Of a stretch of 19,344 bases of DNA, positions 12,622 to 19,344 are shown one piece after another. How positions within the stretch are numbered: position 1 is the stretch's first letter; every line of letters starts with the position of its first letter. Source of the DNA: Chlorobiota bacterium (GTDB lineage Bacteria > Bacteroidota > Bacteroidia > Flavobacteriales > Flavobacteriaceae); the NCBI GenBank assembly GCA_013151975.1, contig JAADHG010000072.1, forward strand, positions 1 through 19,344. Direction: 5' to 3'. The translations under genes were made by a program, and so were the position numbers. The notes under the pieces were generated by a model. It was not told the DNA's origin. It searched no databases and was given only the letters and a program-made list of their open reading frames with translations.

Positions 12622-14787
12622 ATGAAAAGCTCATTTTTTACAATTATTATTTTATCTATTTTATTTGGAGTAAATCCCTCATTATTTGCACAACATTCGC
12701 AGCCAAGCTCAATTCAGCCTAATAAAATTACTGATAAGATAAAGTTTGATGGAATACTTAACGATTCCATTTGGCTCTCATCACAACACATTAGCAATTT
12801 TACACAAAGAGATCTCGATTTCGGAAAACCAGTTACTGAACGTACTGAAGTAGCTGTAGTTTACAATAGTCATACACTTTACATTGGTGTATGGTGTTAC
12901 CAAAAAGATGTTAGTAAAATTATAGCAAATAGTATGAATACAGATTTTGACTATAGAACAGATGACAATTTTCAAATCATGATTAGTCCTTTTGATGACA
13001 ATAGAAGTGGTTATCTTTTTGTGACAAATCCAAATGGTGCACGTGCAGATATTCAAATATTTAGTGGCGAAAATGGTAATAGAGACTGGAATGGCGTCTG
13101 GGATGTTAAAACAACAATTACTGATGAAGGTTGGTTTGCTGAAATAGAAATCCCTTTTAGCACACTTCAGTTTAAAAAAGGAACTGTTTTAAATTGGGCA
13201 CTTAATTTTGAACGCGATATTGTTTCCAAAAACGAACAATCCCTATGGCAAGGTTGGTCGAGAGATTACACTATTTATGCTGTTGTAAATGCAGGGCAAC
13301 TCACAGGAATTACAGATATTTCTTATGCTCAAAAATTTGAATTTAAGCCTTATGGCTTAACAGGTTGGCAATATAATGCTGCTGAAGCGAATGATTTTAC
13401 AGCAAAATTTGGAGCAGACCTAAACGTAAACCTCTCTCCTACACTCAAACTCAACTTAACAACGTTAACAGATTTTGCTCAAGTTGAAACCGATAGGATT
13501 CCTGTTAATCTAACACGTTTTAATATATTCTTTCCTGAAAAAAGACAATTCTTTTTAGAAGGGTTCGACCTATACAATTTCTATCTAGGCGATCGTAATA
13601 ATGTATTTCATTCGCGCACTATTGGTATTGAAAATGGTAAGCAAATAGATATTATTGCAGGAGCACGTGTGTTTGGTAAAATTGGGAAAAACAATATTGG
13701 TTTTCTAAACATTCAAGAGGATAAAATTGATACTATTCCTACAACTAATAATACTGTTTTACGTTACAAAAGAGACATTGGTAAACAATCTTATATTGGT
13801 GGTATTTTTACAAATGTAGCTAACAGCGAGCATTCCAATCAAGTTATTGGTTTAGATGCCTCCTTTAGAACTTCTAAATTTTTAAAAGATAAAAATCTAA
13901 TAATTGATGGCAAAATTACTACCAGCCTCAAGAATTTTGCCATTCAAGATAATGCGCTTACTTATAGAGTTTCAATAGATTATCCCAATGATTTGATTGA
14001 TACCTTTGTGGCTCTAGGAAGCATGCAAAAAAACTTTAATCCCGAATTGGGCTTTATAAGACGCACCAATTACAATTCTTACACTTGGTTTATAAGATTC
14101 ACCCCAAGATGGTTTTCTAGTTTAGGTGTTAAACGTATGTCTTTTAAACCCTGGGGCGTTTCGGTTTATCAAACAAAAAGCACAGGAGAACTAGAAAGTC
14201 TTTCCAACGAAACCAGACCAATTGGAGCGGTTTTTAAATCGGGAGAGCGATTTGAATTTAACTTAATTCAAAATTTTGATCGTTTAGATAATGCTTTTGA
14301 AGTTACCAACACCATTAGTATTCCTACTGGAAAATATTGGATGCATAAATACGAGTTTCAGTTTGAAACCTACCAGTCAAGAAAAATATGGATAGCTTTA
14401 CTCTATAATTTTGGAGATTTTTATACTGGAAAAATAAAAACTTTTGAAAGCGAACTTGGTATTAATTTCAACAAACATATTAATTTAAATACCAGCTACA
14501 ACTATAATCAGGTTGATTTACCGGAAGGTAGTTTTACAACACATGAAGTAGCTACTTTTATTAATTACTCGTTTACAACACGTTTAAATTTTTCTTTGTT
14601 TGGACAATACAATAGTTTGGATGAAATTATGATTTATAATATTAGATTACATTGGATACCACAAATAGGCTCCGACTTATATTTTGTTTATAATATTGGC
14701 TACAATGAACCCTTAAAACAAATCGATTTTTTAAAACCTAATACCATGAGTGCGGTTGCTAAATTAACTTACAGGATTACTTTTTAA
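12622..14787 (+). CDS. CBM9-like plus DUF5916 outer-membrane barrel protein
   Basis: A 721-residue exported protein. A signal peptide ends at LFAQ (residue 24). Residues from about 30 to 235 form a carbohydrate-binding family 9-like domain: IKFDGILNDSIWLSS, then VAVVYNSHTLYIGVWCYQ, then DDNFQIMISPFDDNRSGYLF, then GWFAEIEIPFSTLQF. The rest is the DUF5916 region, with alternating aromatic strands that suggest an outer-membrane beta-barrel, the sequence PEKRQFFLEGFDLY near 300, and a C-terminus ending in an aromatic residue (LTYRITF), which fits outer-membrane insertion. The family is common in Bacteroidota and its substrate is unknown. It is seven bases after cobB, with a plausible but functionally unexplained co-transcription. 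Its end is 20 bases from the convergent T9SS gene. Confidence 0.88.
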   Translation: MKSSFFTIIILSILFGVNPSLFAQHSQPSSIQPNKITDKIKFDGILNDSIWLSSQHISNFTQRDLDFGKPVTERTEVAVVYNSHTLYIGVWCYQKDVSKIIANSMNTDFDYRTDDNFQIMISPFDDNRSGYLFVTNPNGARADIQIFSGENGNRDWNGVWDVKTTITDEGWFAEIEIPFSTLQFKKGTVLNWALNFERDIVSKNEQSLWQGWSRDYTIYAVVNAGQLTGITDISYAQKFEFKPYGLTGWQYNAAEANDFTAKFGADLNVNLSPTLKLNLTTLTDFAQVETDRIPVNLTRFNIFFPEKRQFFLEGFDLYNFYLGDRNNVFHSRTIGIENGKQIDIIAGARVFGKIGKNNIGFLNIQEDKIDTIPTTNNTVLRYKRDIGKQSYIGGIFTNVANSEHSNQVIGLDASFRTSKFLKDKNLIIDGKITTSLKNFAIQDNALTYRVSIDYPNDLIDTFVALGSMQKNFNPELGFIRRTNYNSYTWFIRFTPRWFSSLGVKRMSFKPWGVSVYQTKSTGELESLSNETRPIGAVFKSGERFEFNLIQNFDRLDNAFEVTNTISIPTGKYWMHKYEFQFETYQSRKIWIALLYNFGDFYTGKIKTFESELGINFNKHINLNTSYNYNQVDLPEGSFTTHEVATFINYSFTTRLNFSLFGQYNSLDEIMIYNIRLHWIPQIGSDLYFVYNIGYNEPLKQIDFLKPNTMSAVAKLTYRITF

Positions 14788-14807
14788 TTATAAATTTGTA
14801 TACAAGA

Positions 14808-17800
14808 TTACCTTATCAAACTAAAATGGCCTCTTAACACTTTAAAAGCACCATCTAAGCTCACTAATTTTGCTACAAACCAATAATCTGACGAGCGAAG
14901 TTTACTACCATTAAAAGTACCTGACCATCCTTCTGACGAAGGAGAGAGTTGTTTAACTAATTTACCAAAACGATTATAAATTAAGATACTTGAACTTTGC
15001 GAAAAGGCATTACTCCATCCTTTAATATTCCAAGTATCGTGATACCCATCATTATTTGGTGTGAAAAATTTTGGAAAGCCAAGAACAAACACTTCTATTT
15101 CAGCAATTCCGCAACCGTTTTTATCCTTTATATATAAAATATGAACTCCAGCTGCAACCATATCAAAAATTGATTCATCCTGATATGGTCCTGAAATATC
15201 ATCTAATGCAAACTCATAATCTCCTATTCCTAAATTATTATTTGAATTATTAATGGTTATAGTATTATTATTAGAAAAATCGATTACTGTAATATCTTCA
15301 TCACTAATATCTGCGATTGCAGATTCAACTACATTAAATTGTTTAGGATAAGATTTGCACCCTTGATTTGAAATGGCTATTACTGTATAAATACCTCCAG
15401 AAGTTATTATTGCATCTGGTTGGTCACTAACAATTACCCCATTTTCATCTGTCCATTGGTAGTTGTAAATACCTTGAGGATTAAATGTCTCTAAAGTAAT
15501 AGGTTGCCCATCGAGACAGAAAATAGAGGATTGATCTACTTCAAATTCTGGACGTGGATGCACGGTTAATTTTAAATGTGGCCCTATACCAAAACATTCA
15601 CCATTTTCATCACTTTCTACACGAACATATAAAATTTGAGAAAAAGGAGTTTCGTTTATATAATTTATTTGAGAAATAATTTCATTTTGTTCTAACTGAG
15701 CATCTATAAGATTTCGATAATACTGAACACTTAAATTTTGTCCAGTAGGAAATTCGTTTAAAAATAATTGAGAGGCTTGTGTAAGATCAAACACATGTAG
15801 TCCATCAATTGTATCGTCATCGTCACAAAATTCAAGTTCTTGTATAAATCCTACTGGAAATGATGTTGTTGAAACCTGTAAATTAATAGTTGACACACTA
15901 TAGCATCCATTAGCGTTTTCTACACGAGCAAATACTACATTAGCTATTGAATTGTTAAATGGTACTGAATTTACTGGATTAAAAGCAGTTTCGGCATCAT
16001 TTAAATTTAGGTAATAGGTAATTGTTAATCCTACTGAATTTCCATTAGTTATCACATCATTAATTTCGGTTAAATTATAATCAGTAAACCCATCTGGAAC
16101 GCCATCCTCATCACAATTTTTAAAAATTATGTTAGACTGGATAACAGGTAATGCATTGACTTGAATACTAAAAGAAGTTTCAGTATTACACGAATTGTCT
16201 AAAACATTCGAAACTCTAACATAAATAAATTGCCCATTTTGAATGGTATTTATAAACACCGAAGGATTGGCAATTTGATTTGTAAAAGTAGCATCAATAA
16301 AATATGAAATTGTAAAATCTGTAGCCGAAGAACCATTTAACATTAATGTTTCATTTATAGTTAAGTCAAATTGTGTAAAACCATTTGTATTATCACCATC
16401 TAAGCTGGTATCACATTCTTGCAAAGTAGAAAGACTAGGAATATTAACCGTTTCATGAATTAACACATCAACAGCCAACCTTGTAAGGCTTTCGCATCCA
16501 TTAATAGTTTGAGAAGCATAGTAAGTTATTGAGTTTAAATTTACGGTTGAATTTAAAGCAGTTCCGCCAAAATCAGTTGTGTACCACAATATATTTGATC
16601 CAGTTACTACTAAATCTGCAATAGTTGCATTTTCAATATCACAAAATGTTTGTATAGTATTACCAATAGGATTAGGTGTTTTCTGAACGGTTAAAATTAC
16701 TGGTGTTCTTGTAAGAGTAGTACAATCATTATCTATAGCGTCAATATAAAAAGTAGTAGTTGTAGCGACTATAGGCGTTGTAAACGAATTTCCTGATCCT
16801 AGTATAGCACCTCCTGTTAGTGAACTATACCAGTTAATAATACCTGCTGAAGCTGTTGCAGTTAACACTCCTGAACCCTCATCACAAATTAAGGCATCAG
16901 TTGTAGAAATAATAACAGGTAATATATTTACTGTAGCAATAACAGCTGTTCTAAATCCTTCTAAACAACCATTTACTAAAGCTAATGCATAAAAAGTTGT
17001 TGTACTATTAATAATAGGCGTATTAAATACATTACCTGTTCCTATTTGCGTTCCTCCTGAAGGCGCATCAAACCAGATTACAGTTCCCATTGATGGTAAC
17101 GCTTCTATTGTAACAGTACCGGAATCGCATCTTGACCCACTTGTAGTTCCTACAATTGCTGGAACAGAAATTTTTGTACTTGCCGAAATATCAATAATTG
17201 GATCTCCAGGCATTCCTCCATACTCTACAATATAACCCTTAGGTTGATATGGTCCACTTGCAGCTCCAGTATTACTTAAATCATTCCAAGAACCATCAAT
17301 ACCAATTCCAGGTGCAGTAACATGTGCATAATCTTCATTTCCAGAACTATTAGGCTCGCCTGTATTCCAATTTGCATAATTTGGAGTTGACCCATTTATG
17401 CCTCCATTCCAGAATACAATTCCAATTTCTGGACCTGTCATCCATTGCCATACACCTTCGGTAACTTCATCGCTCCCTCCAATCCAACCAGTTCCTGCTG
17501 CTTGTTCTCCAGACAACTGCGCTTCTTCTGTACTACCTATTGTTGCTAAATAGCCTTGTAATCCAAAGTAAGTACGCGAAGCAGCCGCAACCTTAGCATT
17601 TGTCCAAGTTATTCCTAAATCTGAAATATATTCGTAGTAATGACCTGTTGATGGTAAAAAGTTAGCATCACCAATATTAAACGAAAAAAATTTGTCTCCA
17701 GAAATGTTAACAGCCGAACTTTCAAAAACTACATCTTTAACTGCAACAATTATATCGGTATAAAGAATTGGCGCATTGGCTATTCCATTAAAAGTTAACT

Positions 17801-18089
17801 TCCCTTCGGCACTACTCCAAGTAGCAATAATATTTGGGTGTACTCCTAACAAGTCTAACCTGTCTTGACCTAAAACATAACCAGAAGAAATTTGAATACT
17901 AAACGTTTCAATATCAATATCGTCTGGATCAATAATATCAAAACCTGTAACAATGTTTATTTGACTCAACGGACAATATACCTGATCTCCTATTGCATCT
18001 AAACTTGGTGGAATATTTGTTTGAGACCAAGCATAATTAGAGCAAAGAGAATAAGCAAGGAAAAATAGTATGTAATAAGTTCTTTTCAA
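14808..18089 (-). CDS. T9SS type B secreted surface protein with C-type lectin domain and Ig-like repeats
   Basis: A 1093-residue cell-surface or released protein. In order: signal peptide (1-23, ending WSQ); an N-terminal beta region with a DIIDPDDIDIETF motif (about 30-130); a C-type lectin domain at about 145-292 with TWTNAKVAAASR, EPN (245-247) and WND (268-270), the motifs that bind Ca2+ and mannose-type sugars; three Ig-like CHU_C-associated repeats (about 315-545); three modules beginning ECDTSLDGD, NCDEDGVPDG and FCDDDDTIDG (about 555-860), whose acidic loops may bind calcium; a PKD/Ig-like piece; and the C-terminal type B sorting domain (1004-1093, FFTPNNDGYHDTWNIKGW) that directs secretion and attachment by the T9SS. 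The start codon is TTG (18089-18087); an in-frame TAA lies upstream and no in-frame ATG is found between. A role in glycan binding or gliding-related adhesion is inferred. Confidence 0.92.
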   Translation of the reverse strand: MKRTYYILFFLAYSLCSNYAWSQTNIPPSLDAIGDQVYCPLSQINIVTGFDIIDPDDIDIETFSIQISSGYVLGQDRLDLLGVHPNIIATWSSAEGKLTFNGIANAPILYTDIIVAVKDVVFESSAVNISGDKFFSFNIGDANFLPSTGHYYEYISDLGITWTNAKVAAASRTYFGLQGYLATIGSTEEAQLSGEQAAGTGWIGGSDEVTEGVWQWMTGPEIGIVFWNGGINGSTPNYANWNTGEPNSSGNEDYAHVTAPGIGIDGSWNDLSNTGAASGPYQPKGYIVEYGGMPGDPIIDISASTKISVPAIVGTTSGSRCDSGTVTIEALPSMGTVIWFDAPSGGTQIGTGNVFNTPIINSTTTFYALALVNGCLEGFRTAVIATVNILPVIISTTDALICDEGSGVLTATASAGIINWYSSLTGGAILGSGNSFTTPIVATTTTFYIDAIDNDCTTLTRTPVILTVQKTPNPIGNTIQTFCDIENATIADLVVTGSNILWYTTDFGGTALNSTVNLNSITYYASQTINGCESLTRLAVDVLIHETVNIPSLSTLQECDTSLDGDNTNGFTQFDLTINETLMLNGSSATDFTISYFIDATFTNQIANPSVFINTIQNGQFIYVRVSNVLDNSCNTETSFSIQVNALPVIQSNIIFKNCDEDGVPDGFTDYNLTEINDVITNGNSVGLTITYYLNLNDAETAFNPVNSVPFNNSIANVVFARVENANGCYSVSTINLQVSTTSFPVGFIQELEFCDDDDTIDGLHVFDLTQASQLFLNEFPTGQNLSVQYYRNLIDAQLEQNEIISQINYINETPFSQILYVRVESDENGECFGIGPHLKLTVHPRPEFEVDQSSIFCLDGQPITLETFNPQGIYNYQWTDENGVIVSDQPDAIITSGGIYTVIAISNQGCKSYPKQFNVVESAIADISDEDITVIDFSNNNTITINNSNNNLGIGDYEFALDDISGPYQDESIFDMVAAGVHILYIKDKNGCGIAEIEVFVLGFPKFFTPNNDGYHDTWNIKGWSNAFSQSSSILIYNRFGKLVKQLSPSSEGWSGTFNGSKLRSSDYWFVAKLVSLDGAFKVLRGHFSLIR

Positions 18090-18125
18090 TTTTTTGAATT
18101 GAACTTGTAAAAATAAGGAATAAAA

Positions 18126-18206
18126 TTACTTATTTAAATACATCCCAAAAAACTTCAACCAGATTGTAAGTATAAAAACTACCAAAATAATAACAAGCTT
18201 AATCAT
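18126..18206 (-). CDS. 26-residue membrane peptide, third gene of the regulator operon
   Basis: An ATG at 18206-18204 overlaps the end of the regulator gene (ATGATTAA) in another frame and opens 26 codons to a TAA at 18128-18126. The product is MIKLV, then a strongly hydrophobic stretch (IILVVFILTIW), then LKFFGMYLNK: one membrane helix with a short basic end. The stop-start overlap and the single-helix composition argue for a real small gene, but it is very short and no homologue can be checked here. It could be a regulator of the neighbouring membrane protein, or chance. Confidence 0.4.
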   Translation of the reverse strand: MIKLVIILVVFILTIWLKFFGMYLNK

Positions 18207-18399
18207 TATCACTCAATTTAAAAAAGTCGTTAACAGGCTTATTAAAAAGCTCCGATAATTTTAAAGCCAACACTGTTGAAGGTACATATCTATTAGCTTC
18301 AATAGAGTTTATAGTTTGTCGTGACACACCTATTCGCTTTGCTAAATCGTCTTGTGTAAGACTTAATATAGCACGTTCTACTTTTATAGTATTTTGCAT
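18199..18399 (-). CDS. small Xre/Cro-type HTH transcription regulator (YozG-like)
   Basis: A 66-residue protein that is little more than one HTH_3 domain: IKVERAILSLTQDDLAKRIG, then VSRQTINSIEANRYVPSTVLALKLSELF, then a short acidic end. The recognition helix is VSRQTINSIEANRY (about 24-38). Such minimal regulators are usually paired with a small multi-helix membrane protein, which is exactly the upstream gene here; the two overlap by one base (TAATG). It likely binds the duplicated sequence upstream of the operon and controls its own transcript. That target is inferred from position. Confidence 0.9.
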   Translation of the reverse strand: MQNTIKVERAILSLTQDDLAKRIGVSRQTINSIEANRYVPSTVLALKLSELFNKPVNDFFKLSDND

Positions 18400-18848
18400 T
18401 ATCTAAAACGTTTTAGCATTTGGTAGAACATTATTTGAATGAGAAGCATAAAGAATAAGAGTTGAAAATCACCCAATTGTAATAACGACTCTTTATTTTC
18501 TTTATTAAAAATTCTAACAATCGCATAAGTTACATAAGGTTGTGTTAAGGCATAAAAAACACCAAAAATAAAAGCCATAGCATAAGACTGACTTCTAAGT
18601 TTTACAGTTAACTCGTCTTCTTCTTTATCTCTTGAAACCGAAATAAGCAACAATCCTACTAAGATGCTCTTCTCAATAATATCTCTAAGTATTTCAGGCT
18701 CTCCTTCAACAAAGCGTAAACCTATTAATGTAGAAATTGAAGCTATTAAAACTATAACTCCAACAGTTTTAAATTTGTTAGGTAATTGAAGTTTGCTATA
18801 CTTTTCTAAACGTTCTCTCTCACAATCCATAAACTTTTGTATATTCAT
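18399..18848 (-). CDS. small four-helix membrane protein paired with an HTH regulator
   Basis: I chose the ATG at 18848-18846 (MNIQKFMDCERERLEKY...; 149 residues), because the longer open frame back to 18911 would begin upstream of the transcription start predicted from the promoter at 18909-18938 and would run over the operator repeat. The protein has a charged cytosolic front, then four hydrophobic segments (about 26-45, 57-72, 89-110, 126-144) and a basic end (KRFR). I do not recognise a named family; it resembles the small membrane partners encoded next to YozG-type regulators in Bacteroidota and Firmicutes. The function could be sensing membrane state or signalling to the regulator; this is inferred. 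Confidence 0.8.
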   Translation of the reverse strand: MNIQKFMDCERERLEKYSKLQLPNKFKTVGVIVLIASISTLIGLRFVEGEPEILRDIIEKSILVGLLLISVSRDKEEDELTVKLRSQSYAMAFIFGVFYALTQPYVTYAIVRIFNKENKESLLQLGDFQLLFFMLLIQIMFYQMLKRFR

Positions 18849-18861
18849 GATATTTAATTTT

Positions 18862-18938
18862 TTTGACAAATATATTTTATATAAAGGAAAATTATTTTTC
18901 CTATTTGACAAATATACTTTACATTTTTGAATTACACA
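18862..18938 (-). promoter_or_regulatory. promoter with duplicated 21-bp sequence (likely autoregulated operator)
   Basis: TTTGACAAATATA occurs twice in direct orientation (18862-18874 and 18904-18916), extending to 21 bases with two differences, 42 bases apart (about four helix turns). On the minus strand each copy contains TATATTTG, the -7 consensus. The upstream copy (18916-18909) has TTG (18938-18936) exactly 19 bases ahead, making a full promoter with the start near 18903. The second copy has no TTG, so it is better seen as an operator half. A dimeric HTH protein could bridge the two. Confidence 0.6.
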
Positions 18939-18994
18939 ATTTTTATTAAATACTTTTTATATTATTAGAACAGAATTGATTTTGCAAGAAAAAA

Positions 18995-19344
18995 CAACTA
19001 ATTTAGTTATCTTTCGATTTTATAATCAATACAAATGATGCATTAAATTGTATAATATTCTAATGATTAAATTAAGTAAGTCTAATTTATATATTTAATG
19101 AAACCATTTAAATCATTAGATATTATTTGTAATTACAAATTCAAATTATTAAGTGTAGTGAATTGGCTAAATCCCACTGTGAATAAAAAATAAAGATTGT
19201 AGGCAGAGAAGACAGAAGAATACAACTAAAATTCAATAAAGAATGAAAATATTTTTCACATTCATAATCGTATTAATTTTTCAAAGTAATTCTTTTGCTC
19301 AAAAAAAAGTGGATTATAAAATCGAAAGATAACTAAATTAGTTG
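18995..19344. repeat. 350-bp segment bounded by a perfect 33-bp inverted repeat (MITE-like)
   Basis: Bases 18995-19027 and 19312-19344 are perfect reverse complements (outer ends CAACTAA...TTAGTTG); the match stops at 19028/19311 and may go on beyond the window. Within lie a 10-bp inverted repeat (TCTAATGATT 19059-19068 with AATCATTAGA 19111-19120) and a 16-bp perfect palindrome ATTTGTAATTACAAAT (19125-19140). There is no transposase. It could be a miniature transposable element, a pair of protein-binding sites, or an assembly effect at a contig end. Apart from the short secretion-signal frame at 19243 and these repeats, the stretch 18939-19242 holds no gene that I can see. Confidence 0.55.
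19243..19332 (+). pseudogene. signal-peptide stub, possibly a gene start broken by the inverted repeat
   Basis: An ATG opens 29 codons: MKIFFTFIIVLIF, then QSNSFAQ, a clean Sec signal peptide with a cut after FAQ, then KKVDYKIER and a stop. The last seven codons and the stop lie inside the right arm of the 33-bp inverted repeat, whose first base coincides with a codon start. A real exported gene of the family may have been interrupted here, or this is the 5' end of a gene whose frame is damaged by an assembly error at the edge. A functional 9-residue secreted peptide is less likely. Confidence 0.35.

Noticed and set aside
12781..13056. 91-residue Cys-rich minus-strand frame in the DUF5916 gene
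   Set aside because: The Cys content comes from reading Thr/Asn-rich coding sequence backwards; the plus strand is clearly coding.
16400..17500. Repeated coding segments in the T9SS protein considered as DNA repeats or CRISPR-like
   Set aside because: The similarity is at protein level between Ig-like modules; there are no equal DNA repeats with spacers.
18849..18911. N-terminal extension of the membrane protein (21 more residues to an upstream ATG)
   Set aside because: It would begin upstream of the predicted transcription start and within the operator repeat; the extension is basic and not family-like.
1..19344. tRNA, rRNA, transposase, prophage or toxin-antitoxin genes
   Set aside because: None of the reading frames or intergenic stretches showed cloverleaf sequences, transposase motifs or phage genes. 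The HTH/membrane pair lacks a toxin-like partner.

Overview
The window looks like chromosomal DNA of a marine-type member of the Flavobacteriaceae (Bacteroidota). The reasons are very AT-rich DNA, promoter boxes of the Bacteroidota TAnnTTTG type, almost no Shine-Dalgarno sequences, a giant surface protein with a type IX secretion (T9SS) type B C-terminal sorting domain, a CBM9/DUF5916 outer-membrane barrel, and a short HPF. I cannot name the genus.

Left part (1-4789) is housekeeping. A minus-strand chain runs nadC > yihY-like membrane protein > start of a signal-peptide protein cut by the window edge, with almost no spacing. Divergent from it is rlmH, which converges on hpf across a 32-bp palindromic terminator. 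Then come a minus-strand methyltransferase > SGNH-hydrolase pair and, on the plus strand, rdgB behind a good Bacteroidota promoter.

Middle part (4790-7464) is the unusual, accessory-looking stretch. Downstream of rdgB lie a REP-like hairpin, a second diverged rdgB 3' end, an orphan lipoprotein gene, a third decayed rdgB 3' end with its downstream flank, and a Tat-signal threonine-aldolase-like gene. That last gene is bracketed by TTAGGC and GCCTAAC cores and followed by a 131-bp attC-like hairpin. It reads like a serial insertion hotspot with one integron-type gene cassette. I propose this as the main candidate for something undescribed.

Right part (7465-18089): a DEAD-box RNA helicase of the DeaD/CsdA type with a structured leader, a small secreted carboxypeptidase-regulatory-like protein, a convergent minus-strand group (trmH > SRPBCC > VOC), then a zinc-ligand-poor class III sirtuin and a DUF5916 barrel on the plus strand, and a 1093-residue T9SS-exported protein with a C-type lectin domain and Ig-like repeats on the minus strand.

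Right end (18126-19344): a translationally coupled minus-strand mini-operon (four-helix membrane protein > Xre-type regulator > 26-residue membrane peptide) behind a duplicated 21-bp promoter/operator. Next to it is a 350-bp segment bounded by a perfect 33-bp inverted repeat that ends exactly at the window edge. No tRNA, rRNA, CRISPR array or transposase was seen.
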